From the NCBI RefSeq assembly GCF_933775445.1, contig NC_065878.1, forward strand, positions 21,092,395 through 21,156,394: a stretch of 64,000 nucleotides of DNA, read 5' to 3'. Positions 12,050 to 23,516 of this stretch are shown in pieces. The stretch is from Argentina anserina (lineage: Eukaryota > Streptophyta > Magnoliopsida > Rosales > Rosaceae). The notes beneath the pieces are model-generated. The model saw nothing but the letters and a program-made list of their open reading frames with translations, searched no databases and was not told where the DNA came from. Every line of letters begins with the position of its first letter. Positions within the stretch are counted from its first letter, which is position 1. The position numbers and the translations under genes are program-made.

Positions 12050-12121
12050 GTTGGTGTGGTAGAGTTGATTATAACTCTGTGCTTGCAAAATGATGGATCA
12101 GAGATTCGATTCTCCTAACCA
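12050..12121 (+). other. tRNA-like sequence (SINE head or tRNA relic)
   Basis: It contains an A-box-like stretch (gtggtagagttgattataac) and, 35-40 bp later, a B-box-like gattcgattc, bounded by ttggtg and taacca-like ends that could form a partial acceptor stem. The cloverleaf is imperfect. A SINE head or decayed tRNA is more likely than a working tRNA gene. Confidence 0.35.
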
Positions 12122-12875
12122 GTGATTTTTTATTTTATTTGAAGTTGGTCTAACACGTGGCGATATTATGAAAATATCAGGAAATTTTAAAAGTTTCCGG
12201 ATATAACGAGAAATTTTGAAAATTTCTATCGAAAAATGCTTGGTATGTAACAGATATATCCATATGCCGAAAAATGGACTTTCGCATAAATATCGAAAAA
12301 ATTATGAATATTTTAGTCCATAAATCAAACAATTACCGAGTAGGGGATCATGTTTTGTCCTAGGAATCTACCATTTTGTGTCCCTAGAATAACTAAAACG
12401 TGACTCATGTTTAATTCAAATTTAACGAAATAACTTCCGTGTGAAACAAGTACTATATGTGAAACTATATATAGCCGATTAGCTGAATGCAAATGATGAT
12501 AGGCGAAGTTTCAACTAAATTATGAGTCGGAACCAAACAAATTTCGGCAACTATAAAAATAAAAAAATAAAAAATAAAAAAGATAGAAATTTCACCATTT
12601 AGTTTTAGTGTTCTGAACATATATGAACTCCCTCACCCACTTGTGATAAGTGATTCAGTGGTGACACTATAAAATGAGACCAATGTCAGCACAGCACATC
12701 AAAATATCAAAGAGAGAGAGAGAGATTGACCAATAACAGCACCCGTCACATCCAAACAGATAAAACATAGCTTTCCTTTCCATCTTCTTCTTCCTCCCAA
12801 ATTCCAATTCCCAATGGTGCTGTCATAATCACACCCCCCCCCCCCCCAAATTCCCGCTGCTCATGCCAAGCCCCA

Positions 12876-15800
12876 ATGCCGTCGCCGTCGTCTCTCCCCA
12901 AACCCTCATCCTCCCCGACGCTTCTAGACCCCTCCGACCCTCTCCGCGAGGCCGAGGACCGCCTCCGCGATGCCATTGAGGAGCTCCAGCGCCGCCAGCG
13001 CTCCGCCGCCGCCGCCCGCCACCACCACCACCCTCCCTGCGACCACGCCAGCGACGAGTCCTGCGTCGCCCACGCCATCGGAAACCTCTGCCAGAGCTTC
13101 CTCCTCTCCTACGGCGTCCGCGTCGGGATTGGGATTCTGCTTCGCGCGTTTAAGCTCGCTCGCAGACAGTCCTACTCTTCCTTGCTTGATCTCAAGGTAG
13201 GAGACAGTGGCAGTTTACGTAATTATGCTCGCATTTCGTGCCTGATTTCGTTTTGTTAGTAGGATTTCGTATCAAAATTAAGTTTCGTATGATCACGCCT
13301 GTAAATTGCTAGAAGAATTGAACTTGTTTAGCTGAGAATCGAAATTAGTGGCGAAATGTTTATTTTGAGGACCTTTGAATCGAGCTATGAAGGAAGTGCG
13401 ATGGTTCTGTTGTTGTTGTTGTTTTGCAGCAACTTGTTTCGGAGAAGGATTTGATTGTGAGGGAGGAAGCGTGCCGAATCGGCTTGTTTTTCGGTGGATT
13501 TAGTGGTTCTTACCATGCTCTTAGATGCTGTTTGAGGAAGTACAGAAAGAAAGAGACGCCATTGAATGCGTGAGTATTCGTCTCTGTGTCTTTGTTTGTA
13601 TGTTTCGACTTATTTTGATGCTGTTATATATGACATTGTTTAAGGGGATGATGGAGCAGAATCTTAGCAGGTTCAATTGCCGGTTTGTCTATTTTAGCAT
13701 TAGATGATTCAAGCCGAAGGCGGACACTGTCTCTGTACTTATTGGCAAGGGTAGCACAGGTAAATTGGTGCATATTGTATCTCTGGATCTCATAGTAGTT
13801 GCCAACCAGTAATATGATGGGATCTTTACTGGTATTTTTAATTTCTGAATTGAAGACCTCTCTTTTGCTTCCAGTCGGCTTATAATTCTGCGAAGTCGAA
13901 GAACAAGTTTCACTTTTGGGGAAGCCACTGGAGGCATGGGGATTCTCTGCTATTTTCTCTTGCATGTGCACAGGTATCACTTGTTTATTTGTTCAGCTTG
14001 CAATTTTTCATGTTTTCCTAACTCTCCTTTTGTTTTGCTCCCCCACTATTCCATCTTTTATGTAGTAAATACATTCTGTTGCAGGTTATGTACGCCTTTG
14101 TAATGCGTCCTGAGAGCTTGCCTAAATCTTATCTGGAATTCATCCAAAAGACTGGTCCTGTTGCTCAGCCTGTATATAAGGCCGTGAGGGAGTGTTGTAG
14201 AGGATACCCGGTGGATATGGCCTCACTAGCTGATTACTTGACTGACAAAGGGAGAAGCGATATAAAGTTGGAAGAGTTTCCATCCATTCTTCCTTGTTCT
14301 GTTATTCATCCCCACACAAATTCATGTTTAGTGCAGAATGCATTTGCAACATCAGCTACATTTAGAAAAACATTTCCCCTTTACTTCTCTTTGACGTTTG
14401 TACCATTTGTTGTTCTCCGCCTACAGAAGGTAATTTCCTTTAAAGTTGTTTTCTTTCTTTTACATTGATTCTGGTTCGTGAGTTTTTGCATTATTCAGTT
14501 CCGGTAAGCAGCATAGTGGATTGTAGCAATTTATTTTGGGGCCAACTTGCCCCGACCTTACTATTATATAACATATGTCCCTTATACCTAGGAAGTTTTG
14601 ATTTCTAGGGTAGTCCTCCTATATCTTATTACTCATCTGCCTTTTACATAGAAAACTAGGCGTTTCTAGGGTGATGTTGTTACTATGGATGCAGATGTTA
14701 CACCAATCTGACTTTCCAGTCTGTTTTAGCTACTTTTCATTTGCCACTTTAATACCCATTTCAAGTAATAGAATGAATTTGTTGTTTTTATTCTCAAGAG
14801 ATGTTATAGTTGCTAGCAAATCTCAAGAGGATAGTTAAGGGGGGCTGAATGTATATTGTCTCGTTTGTCACTTCTTACACTTTTTTTGTTAATTGTGATG
14901 TTGATTTTAATTTAACGTCATCCAGTTCCTGTCGGCCCCTGCGCGCACCTTTTTGTTTGCTCTTAAAGATTCTGTTCGTTCAACAGCATTTTTGTCTGCT
15001 TTTGTCGGAATCTTTCAGGTAACTTTTTTTCCCTAGCTTTTTTGGTTTACGGTGATTTGAATGGTTATAGTCCTAAGGTTTCTTTGGTGGTGCTAGGGTG
15101 TGATATGTTTGCACAGAAAAGTTGCATCAAAAGACAACAAGCTTGTATATTGGATTGCTGGTGGCCTATCTGCTCTTTCAGTTTTACTGGAGAAAAAGGC
15201 AAGGCGTGGTGAACTTGCTCTATATGTTCTTCCGCGATCAGGAGAATCTTTGTGGTATATCTTAGTAAACCGTCACCTGCTTCCAGATATTAAGAATGCT
15301 GAGGTATGGCTTTATTACCTCGCCACTTAACCCTTTGACTTTGATCGTTATCACCATTGAGAAGGAAACATTGTGTTCAACCAATTTTGAATGAGAAATC
15401 TTTGCTATTCGAATATTGTCTTTTTGTTGATCTAGCACTCCGGTGACCATTTTGTTATTTAATTTTGAATTGAGAGAGTTGTTCTGACAATTTTCTGATC
15501 CGGGTCTTGTAACAACCGTGGGTCATGTGTTCTTAAGTTGAGTGATACAGTTAGTTTTTTCTGCAATAACGCCTCATATATTAGGTGGTATTGAATGCCC
15601 TTTTTTATTTTTACAGGTGTTTTTGTTCTGTTTGTGTATGGGAGGAATCATGTACTACTTGGAACATGAGCCAGACACTATGGCTCCATTCCTGAGGGGT
15701 CTGATTCGGCGCTTTCTTGCTAGTAGAATTAGTACTTCAATCAGTTCGTCTAATAGGAATGCTTCCTACTCATATTTGCAAACTCTTGATGCTATGAAGA

Positions 15801-15880
15801 AGCCGAAACTTTTAGAGAATGATGGTTCTGACCCACCTTCTGAGAAGAAGTACAATCTTGAATCAATACCAGGGCTGTGA
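12876..15880 (+). CDS. TMEM135-like / Tim17-family-related membrane protein
   Basis: Eight exons: 12876-13196, 13430-13569, 13660-13759, 13875-13973, 14085-14429, 14926-15018, 15097-15303 and 15617-15880. All introns are GT-AG with matching phases, giving 522 aa. The start at 12876 is in frame with the first conserved block; an ATG 13 bases upstream is out of frame. The N-terminus is Pro/Ser-rich, then a helix rich in Arg/Glu, a His run, and repeated Gly-rich hydrophobic segments (FGGFSGSYHAL, ILAGSIAGLSILAL, YWIAGGLSALSVLLEKKARRGELALYVLPRSGESLW). This pattern matches the plant TMEM135-type proteins often labelled Tim17/22/23 family. Related proteins sit in peroxisomal or mitochondrial membranes; the exact role in plants is uncertain. 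Confidence 0.85.
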
Positions 15881-15899
15881 GGGGTTGAGCTCTAAACTC

Positions 15900-16430
15900 C
15901 CCAACTCCCAAATTTTTGGAACATTTTCTTCGGATTTTGAATAAACATTGTATCGACTATCGAGGAATCAGTGACGGTTTAGGTTTATATTTTATAACGA
16001 ACACGTTCAATATTTTGCATCCTTTTCAAATGATTTGTTGTATAAATATCAAACCTCTGCGATTTCACTTGATTTTGAAAGAAAATAATTATCAATGGAA
16101 TGATTGATCCAACTCTTGACCTGTTGGTTGTTTCACATGGTTCATGCTCATTTATTTTATGCCAACTCTTGACCTGTCTGAAGTATTATAGTTAGAGCGT
16201 CAATATGTTAATAACTTTACGAGGATAGATTCTGATTTTAATTACGTGTTTTAGGACTTCTAAGAATAAAGATCGGCACATGGTGTCATTTGTTGTTATC
16301 TGGTGAAGACCTTTTTTTTATCACCTGGAATTTTCTGCTGCAAGAACTTGTATCTAGTGAAGAACTGATTCACCAGAACAGAAATATATAGCCCGATGTA
16401 GAAAATACAGATGAGATAGAATATATATCT
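15900..16430. other. Intergenic spacer
   Basis: About 530 bp between the TMEM135-like stop and the first ankyrin gene. It should hold the 3' UTR of the former and the promoter and 5' UTR of the latter. I see no further gene. Confidence 0.5.
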
Positions 16431-16432
16431 GA

Positions 16433-18102
16433 ATGGAGCTGTTTGACTCGGACCAATCACAAAGGCTGTTTGAGGCTTCTCAAACTGGAAATGTCCAGTT
16501 TCTGCATCAATTGCTGGCAGAAAATCAACTTCTTCTGCATAGTGTTTCACTGGTTTCCAGAGAAAGCCTCTTGCACGTTGCTTCGGTTGCTGGCCATGTT
16601 GATTTTGTCAAGGAAGTTGTAAGGTTGAAACCATCTTTTGCCAAGGAATTGAACCAGGATGGATTAAGCCCCATGCATATTGCAGCAGCTAATGGCTTTC
16701 TAGAAATTGTAAGGGAGCTGCTTACAGTTGACCCGAAACTCTCACAGCTTAAGGGAAGAGATCAATGGACTCCACTGCATTATGCTGCTGTGAAAGGGAG
16801 GGCAGATATTATCCGAGAAATGATTTTGGCTTGTCCAGAAAGTGTTGAACATGCGACCGTACAAGGGGAGACTATGTTTCACCTGGCTGTTAAGAACTGC
16901 CAATTTGAAGCTGTTGCAGTTCTTTTGAAATTAGTGCGAGAATTAGGCAGGCTGAAGGTCCTCAACATGAAAGATAATCTTGGAAATTCAGTTCTTCATC
17001 TTGCAACTTGGAAAAAGCAACATCAGGTATGTGTAATTTTATTACTCTCATTTCAATGCTAACTATATTCGGATGGGAAGGTATATAACTATATATATGT
17101 AACTCAGAATGAATTTATTGGAAAGTGATCAAGAAACATTGTAGTCAATCCTGATCGAGCACAAAAATTTATAATCTTGAAAGCTAATTATCCGAGTACA
17201 CATGTTCACAGGTCGTGGATTGGTTAGCTCACAGTGAAACTGGTGCTTTAGAAGTAAACAATGTAAATCAGAGTGGACTCACAGCTCTGGATCTGCTACT
17301 AATTTTCCCTAGTGAAGCTGGTGATAGAGAAATGGAGGGAATCCTTCGTGGTGCTGGAGCTTTAAGGGCACGAGACATAGTCCATCCTAGTTCTGATGTT
17401 CCTTGCTCGAGTCAGAATCATAATCCGACGGCATTGGAGACCCATCAAGACCAGCCAAGTAAAGTAGCTTTGAGGGCAATGGATATAGTCCATTCTACTT
17501 CTGATCAATTTGTTCCAAATGGCTCTCCCGAGAACCATTCTCAAATGACATCAGAGACTCATCAAGAGCAGCCGGACAGTTTGCTGGAGTACTTCAAGTT
17601 CAGAATGGGAAGAGACTCTCCTAGTGATGCACGTACGGCACTATTAGTTGTAGCTGTGTTAGTTGCCATAGCAACCTTTCAGGTTCCACTCAACCCTCCA
17701 GGAGGTCTATGGCAGGACACAGACTTGAACAAGAATGGGACTGAGCCACCACACCTTGCAGGGACGTCCAATATGGCTTCTTATTATCCAGCTTACTCAA
17801 TCCTTTTTGCAGTTTTCAACTCCATTGGATTTTCGCTTTCTCTTCACATGATCAATATCCTCACAACCAATTTCCCTTTGCGGTTGGAGCTTCAAGTTTG
17901 TGGCATTGCAATGTACTTTACCTACATCAATGGATTGATTACAATTTCTCCAGGCGAAACTGCAGGTTGGTACTCGCTGTTTGCACTTACGCCAGCTTTG
18001 CCTGCGGTGGTTCTATTTGCTGCCAGAAGGGTTCAGAAACTTATCATAAAGCTCAGACAACTTCTGCTAAACCAGATGCCGGTATTGAGTAGATTCATAT
18101 AA
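16433..18102 (+). CDS. ANK-PGG protein 1, BDA1/ACD6-like
   Basis: First of four tandem paralogues. Exons 16433-17026 and 17212-18102 (GT-AG intron) give 494 aa. The N-terminal half has about five ankyrin repeats (LFEASQTGNVQFLHQLL, SLLHVASVAGHVDFVKE, SPMHIAAANGFLEIVRELL, TPLHYAAVKGRADIIREM, NSVLHLATWKKQHQ). The C-terminus is a PGG domain (DARTALLVVAVLVAIATFQ, NPPGGLWQD) with about four membrane helices. The linker carries two copies of a DIVHPSSDVP...QNHN...ETHQEQP unit. Family members act at membranes in immunity, cell death and growth signalling. The intron falls exactly after the KKQHQ codons, as in all four copies. Reading frames are intact. Confidence 0.92.
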
Positions 18103-18203
18103 TTTGATAGGTTATGAGTCATGACAACCATCTCAGTGTTGAGGGCTGTATCAGTTCATAGAAAAAGTAGCATATTTCCTGGTTTCCATGATTTGATGTA
18201 CAC

Positions 18204-19797
18204 AATGTTTTAAAAAACTTAAGACTACTTATATAACGCCTCTAGACAAAAGCAGTGAGGCTTAAAAAACTTGCTCATCGCACATCTATAGCTACGTTTT
18301 TCATGTCTTTTACTACACATTTGAAAATAATTTTTTGGTATTTTTTTTTATATTTATATATATAATGTGTTTAAATGAATGAAAACTATCTAAAAAGTTT
18401 CGATTATAATTTTTGTTAGGAATGACAAAAATTATATTGAGCAAAAAGAGAAATACATGGAGCAATGCAAAAGCATCGAAATGAAAAAGTAACAAACAAC
18501 AAAAAGCACAAGTGTTTTTGTAAAAGCAATAAAAGATAACAACATATGAATGCCTGAAACTAATTGTAATCAAAGGACTAAATGTCTCCTGACTACTGCA
18601 TAAGTCAAAACAGTGAAAATATTGGGAAGTAACCAGAACCGTAACTGTAACCGTAGCAGAGCCGGTCTATATGATTTGAAATGCACACGAGAGGCGGCCC
18701 GAGAGACACGAAGGCGACCAAGGGCGTACTCCCCTCGAGATACGTACTTGTAACCGTACAACCTCAAGAAGTTCCCTCGTGACATTAGCAATCGAACTCT
18801 CTGAAACCATAACCAAAGGAAAGGGTGTTCAAACAATGACACCCCGAAGTGCCAGCCTCCAGGATCCCAAATCCGGACCAAACAATGGCTGGCCGCAACA
18901 TCCATGCACCAAACAAGCCCAAGCAAGGAAGTCTCAAGTCTGAGGGTTCCCAAGAAGAGCAAGCCCACCTAAAGAAGGCCCAATGGGAAATGCTCTGGCC
19001 ACCCAAACCAAAGCCCACACAAACACCTCCCTCCTCAGCCCTCCTACCTGTCGCTGGCGTCAGGTCGTTCTCCACCGATCGTCAGAATCCATTGAGGGAA
19101 ATCGCCGCCGGAACAAAGCCCATTTGGCCACCGCCCGAAACCAACACGACTCGCCTCTTATAGATCTGAACCCACCTCGTCCCGGATCCCAAATCCATAT
19201 TAGAGTACCCCAGCTCGGAAAACTGGCAACCCAAGACGGCAAAGACACCAACTCGAACCTGTCGCCAAACCAGATTTGATCGCCCAAATCTGCCATCACC
19301 AGACGTGTACCATTGCGCAGCCGTGCTTCATTGACCACCATCCTTCGCCAAAACCCCTCCGCCGCAGCACACTTCGACTCAGGTTCACCAGCAATACGAT
19401 GCCATAATTGCCAACAAAGATGAAGCAAAAGAAACCCAATACTCTTTGGAGGAGTAGAGGGAGAGAACGACCTCGAGAGGCCGACTGATAGACATCACGA
19501 TGAAGATCAGACGTCTGATGTCGCGTCAAGCACAACCCCGAGGTTAGAGTTAGTTGTCGCCTTACGAGAGAGAGAACCATTTTTTACATCTTCTAAGAAT
19601 GATAAGTTAATATAAAAGCAATGTATTTTATTATATCTAAATGTAATATATTAATAAATTTTAATGTATATTTGTACTTTTTATATGTATAAAATTACAC
19701 ATTTACATATTTTATTATTAATTATTTATAACATAAGACTTGTGCGCCTTAAATTTTAATGCTTAAAACTTTTAAGATAACGTTTTTTAAAACATTG
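18204..19797. mobile_element. Mutator-like TIR element between ANK1 and ANK2
   Basis: Imperfect 15-bp terminal inverted repeats (aatgttttaaaaaac at the left, its complement at 19782-19796) are flanked by near-identical 9-bp direct repeats, gatgtacac (18195-18203) and gacgtacac (19798-19806). A 9-bp duplication fits Mutator-like elements. No transposase is present, so it is non-autonomous. Much of the inside looks like a LINE fragment. Confidence 0.5.
18405..19580 (-). mobile_element. LINE-like fragment inside TIR element
   Basis: Read on the minus strand, it starts with ggttctctctctcgtaaggc, a GC-rich 5' UTR-like region, and ends with a T-rich 3' UTR-like region and attcctaacaaaaa, which resembles plant LINE ends. 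Open frames here are short (94-132 codons), overlap on both strands, and show no endonuclease or reverse transcriptase motif. It may instead be captured host DNA. Confidence 0.3.
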
Positions 19798-20141
19798 GAC
19801 GTACACAATTGAACCAATGGAATTGCTGTAGCAAAGAACTATAAATCGAAGGGTTGTTTCTTAGTTTCTAACGTGACCCTGTTGGCTATTGCTCATGGTC
19901 CCGGTGAGATTATTTTATTGTCATAATTGAGGTAAATGTTTTGCTCTTGCCGTCTATGTGATCAGTGAAGAGTGTCGATGGTTTAATCGAGGTAAATGTT
20001 GTTAGTTATTTAATAAATTAATGACTACGAGAATGGATACTGATGATTACTATATGTAATTATGTATCTGATACAAGGATTTGTAATGGAATCTTGAGCC
20101 GGTTTTCTGTAATTTAGTGAAGGACCTTTTCACCTGACGAG

Positions 20142-20149
20142 TATATATA
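20142..20149 (+). promoter_or_regulatory. TATA-like box of ANK-PGG 2
   Basis: tatatata-type sequence (gtatatatag) about 25-30 bp before the ATG at 20172. If used, transcription would begin very close to this ATG and would favour the in-frame Met at 20199. Confidence 0.35.
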
Positions 20150-20171
20150 GTACTGCTCCTTCAGGGTACAG

Positions 20172-22676
20172 ATGAAGTGCTCAACACAACCCATCTTAAT
20201 GGATATGAAGCAGCTGCTTAAGGCTTCTCAAACTGGAGATGTCCCGCTTTTGCGTCAATTGCTGACAGATAATCAACAGCTTCTGGAATATGCTCCACTA
20301 GCTTCCGCTGAGAATCCCTTGTCTCTTGCTACAGCTGCTGGTCATGTGGACTTTGTCGAGGAGATTCTAAAGTCGAAACGATCTCTTGCGAAAGAATTGA
20401 ACAAGGATGGCTTTAGCCCCATGCATGTGGCATCTGCTAATGGCTATCTGGAGATTGTAAGGGCTCTGCTGAGAGCTGAACCTGAATGCCTCCAGGTTAA
20501 AGGAAAAGATGAATGGACTCCACTGCATTGTGCTGCTAGGAGAGGCAGGGCAGATATAATCCAAGAAATAGTTTCGGCTTGTCCAGAGAGTGTGGAACAT
20601 GTGACAATTCTAAGGGAGTCTGCATTACACCTTGCTGTTAAGAATAGCCAATTTGAAGCAATAAGAGTCCTGTTGGAATTGGTGCGAGAAATGGAGAAGC
20701 CGCATGTCCTGAATATGAAGGATAACCTTGGCAACTCAGTTCTTCATCTAGCAACTTGGAAAAAGCAACACCAGGCAAGTGCTTTTTGATCACTCCTGTT
20801 TAAATCCAAACTAAATTAGCAAATGCGAACATATAGTGTGTAGTAGGGTGTGCATTTCTTACCAAAAATGCGGTACCGCACCGTAATGCACCGGTTTAAA
20901 CCGGATAACGGACAACACCGTTTTATATTGATTGAATTATGATTGTGAAAATACCAAACTGCTTATGAATAGATTGGATTAGGATTAGACATCTCAAATC
21001 GAATAAAACCAAACCGTATTGGTTTAAAATAAATAATTATTTTTATTATCTATTTAACAATAACATAATGATATAGTAATACACCAAATACCCTAATAGT
21101 AAAAAACTTTATCTCTAAGGTTTTAAGCCACAAGATTGCCAAGATCTATTTTAAATTGACTAAATTATATTTCTTTTTACCACTTGTCTTTCTTTCTCTC
21201 TTTGGTTTTTATCTTATAGTATATTTCAAAGAGACATTATTATGTAGTATTATTCAAAAATTTGTACCTTCAAAACGTGGTTAGTATTTAGTTTGTAATA
21301 TTATTAAGAGACTTGATGACTTTATTTATTTCAATTTGATATGTGGAAATAAATGATTTATCCAAAACCACACCGAAACCGTATCGGAAATGTGGTTTGA
21401 CAGATAAACAGTTTGACTAAACTGAATATTGGATCTAGTTTGTAAAATAATCAAACCGTTTAAAGTGGGTTGGATTAGATTTAACCTCCAACCCGCACCC
21501 CACGGTGCACACCCCTAATAGTGTGTACTTTTGCAGATAAGGATCAAGAAACTATGCAGTTGATAATGTTGAACTATTTAATTACTTGAGTACATATGTT
21601 CACAGGTGGTGGAATGGTTAGTTGGCATCGGAACTGCTCCAGCAGGTGTGTTGGAGGTAGACAGTGTAAATCAGAGAGGTCTCACTGCTCTTGATTTGCT
21701 ACTAGCTTTCCAAAGTGAAGCCGGTGATAGGGAAATAGAGCAGATTCTTCGTGGTGCTGGAGCTGATTTGAGAGCACGAGAGGGAGTCCGGTCTCATTCT
21801 GATGTAACTTCATCGGGTCAAAACCATAACCAAATGGCATCAGAGACTCAGCAGCAGCAGCCAAATAATGTGGCTTCTACAGCACTAGATATAGTCCATC
21901 CTCTTTCTGATGTACCTTCACTTGGTCAGAATCATAACCAAACGGCACCACTGGCCAATCAAGAGCCTTCAACAGCTATAGATATAATCCCTCTTAGTTC
22001 TAATGCACCTTCACTTGGCCAGAATCATAACCAAATGGCAACACAGACCAATCAAGAGCAGCCAAATAATTTGACTTCGACAACACTAGCTCTTGTCCAT
22101 CCTGTTTCTGCTGAAATAATTGAGAACCACACTCAAATGTCATCACAGACTCATCAAGAGGAGCTAGACGATATGGAGTACTTCAAGTTCCAAAAGGGCA
22201 TAGACTCTGTTGATAATGCACGTACAGCGCTGTTAGTTGTAGCTGTATTAGTGGCTACAGCGAGCTATGAAATTGCACTCAACCCTCCTGGTGGTCTTTG
22301 GTCTGACACAAACTTGAACCCAAATGGAACTGAGCCACCACACCTTGCAGCCACTGCCAACATAGCTTCTTTTTTTCCTATTTACTCCATCTTTGGAGCC
22401 ATTCTGAACTGCATTGGGTTTTCAGTTTCTCTTCACATGATCTATGTCCTCACAACCAATTTCCCTTTGCGGTTGGAGCTAATAGTCTGTGGCCTTGCAA
22501 TGTACGTAACCTACATCAATGGATTGATTACTATTTCTCCAGGTGAAACAGCAGGTTGGTACTCACTGTTTGCTCTTACACCAGCTTTGCCTCCGGTGGT
22601 ACTGTTTGCTGCCAGAAGGGTTAGGACACTTTTGAACAAGCTAAAAGCACTTCTGCGCAATCGGATGCCAACTTGA
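20172..22676 (+). CDS. ANK-PGG protein 2, BDA1/ACD6-like
   Basis: Exons 20172-20774 and 21606-22676 give 557 aa, the longest of the four paralogues. The donor is CAG|gcaagt, so the 831-bp intron is of the GC-AG class. An alternative start is Met10 (20199). Ankyrin repeats fill residues ~10-200; the PGG domain (DNARTALLVVAVLVATASYE, NPPGGLWSD) fills the last ~150 and ends with four hydrophobic segments. The linker is expanded to about four copies of the DIVHPLSDVPSLGQNHNQ-type unit. A hAT-like element sits in the intron. A Helitron begins 20 bp after the stop, so the original 3' UTR is displaced. The frame is intact; expression is unknown. Confidence 0.9.
20843..21517. mobile_element. hAT-like non-autonomous element in ANK2 intron
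   Basis: A 675-bp insert has inverted ends tagggtgtgca and tgcacacccct, and subterminal ccggtttaaaccgg and aaccgtat motifs typical of hAT families. It is flanked by the direct repeat atagtgtgta (20833-20842 and 21518-21527). It has no coding frame. hAT elements make 8-bp duplications; the 10-bp match includes that. The splice sites of the host intron are untouched. Confidence 0.75.
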
Positions 22677-22696
22677 GTAGATTCATATGATTTAAA

Positions 22697-22727
22697 CTAG
22701 CAAGGTGCCCGCGCTCCGCCGCGGGGT
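22697..22727 (-). other. Helitron 3' terminal hairpin
   Basis: A 6-bp perfect GC stem with a six-base loop, ten bases before the terminal CTAG, on the minus strand. It lies 20 bp after the ANK2 stop codon. Confidence 0.75.
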
Positions 22728-23012
22728 ACTCATCAGGGGAGGATTTGGTCGAGATTTGTTTGTTCAGTTGAAGTAGCCAAAGTCATACATGGGACTATAT
22801 CGGGTGAACATATAAAACTTTAAAAGATATAATAAACACGCAACCCGTTATATTGATTATATATACATTCACAAAAGCAATGCAAAAAGCCCTGCATCCT
22901 ACTTACAGAAGAAGGGGATTCTACATCCCTATTACAATAACTGCTTTTAAGCAAAAATGCCGTTAATGTTGATGTATTTGATGTAAAGGGATTCACTTTC
23001 TTTGCTTGTTTG

Positions 23013-23432
23013 GGTTGTGCGGAAGCGTAACAAACAGCAGTATTGGAAATAATGGAACAACCAAGCAACGATAAGAAAAACAAACACACGAACACAAGAT
23101 TTATAGTGGTTCACCCAATCAATGTGATTGAGCTATGTCCACTTTCGGAGCCGGCGAGAACTTCCACTATAATCAATCGGAGAGAATACAATAGAGGTTT
23201 ATACTAAAACCCTCTAACTCAAAACCCAACTTGGCAGCTACTGCCTTTGCTCTTAGGTTGATTATAAATTCCCTCTCACACAAATATGTTGACGGCACAA
23301 CATATATATATATATATACCCTAGCATATATATCCTAATTAACCTAGCTAGGCATGCATTCCCCACGTGATCAGAGTGGGCTAATCCACAAGTTGGGTTT
23401 TATCCAACATTCAATTAAAGCCAATTCCAATA
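23013..23432 (-). repeat. Copia 3' LTR
   Basis: 420 bp, nearly identical to 27594-28015. It differs by three substitutions, one AT-repeat step and lack of a 4-bp ggct. On the plus strand it begins ggttgtgcgg and ends ccaata. Confidence 0.93.
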
Positions 23433-23446
23433 ATCTCCACCTTGGC
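23433..23446 (-). other. Copia polypurine tract
   Basis: On the minus strand ccaaggtggagat lies directly before the 3' LTR, the place where plus-strand DNA synthesis is primed in LTR retrotransposons. Confidence 0.8.
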
Positions 23447-23516
23447 TTTACTTGAAACAAATTCTCCAAAGTAGAACTTCAACACCAATCGCCGCTCCGA
23501 CATCCCCTTAGGGATT

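Noticed and set aside
18570..19580. Minus-strand frames of 94-132 codons between ANK1 and ANK2
   Set aside because: No conserved domain, overlapping frames on the plus strand, and position inside a transposon; treated as LINE-like or captured DNA.
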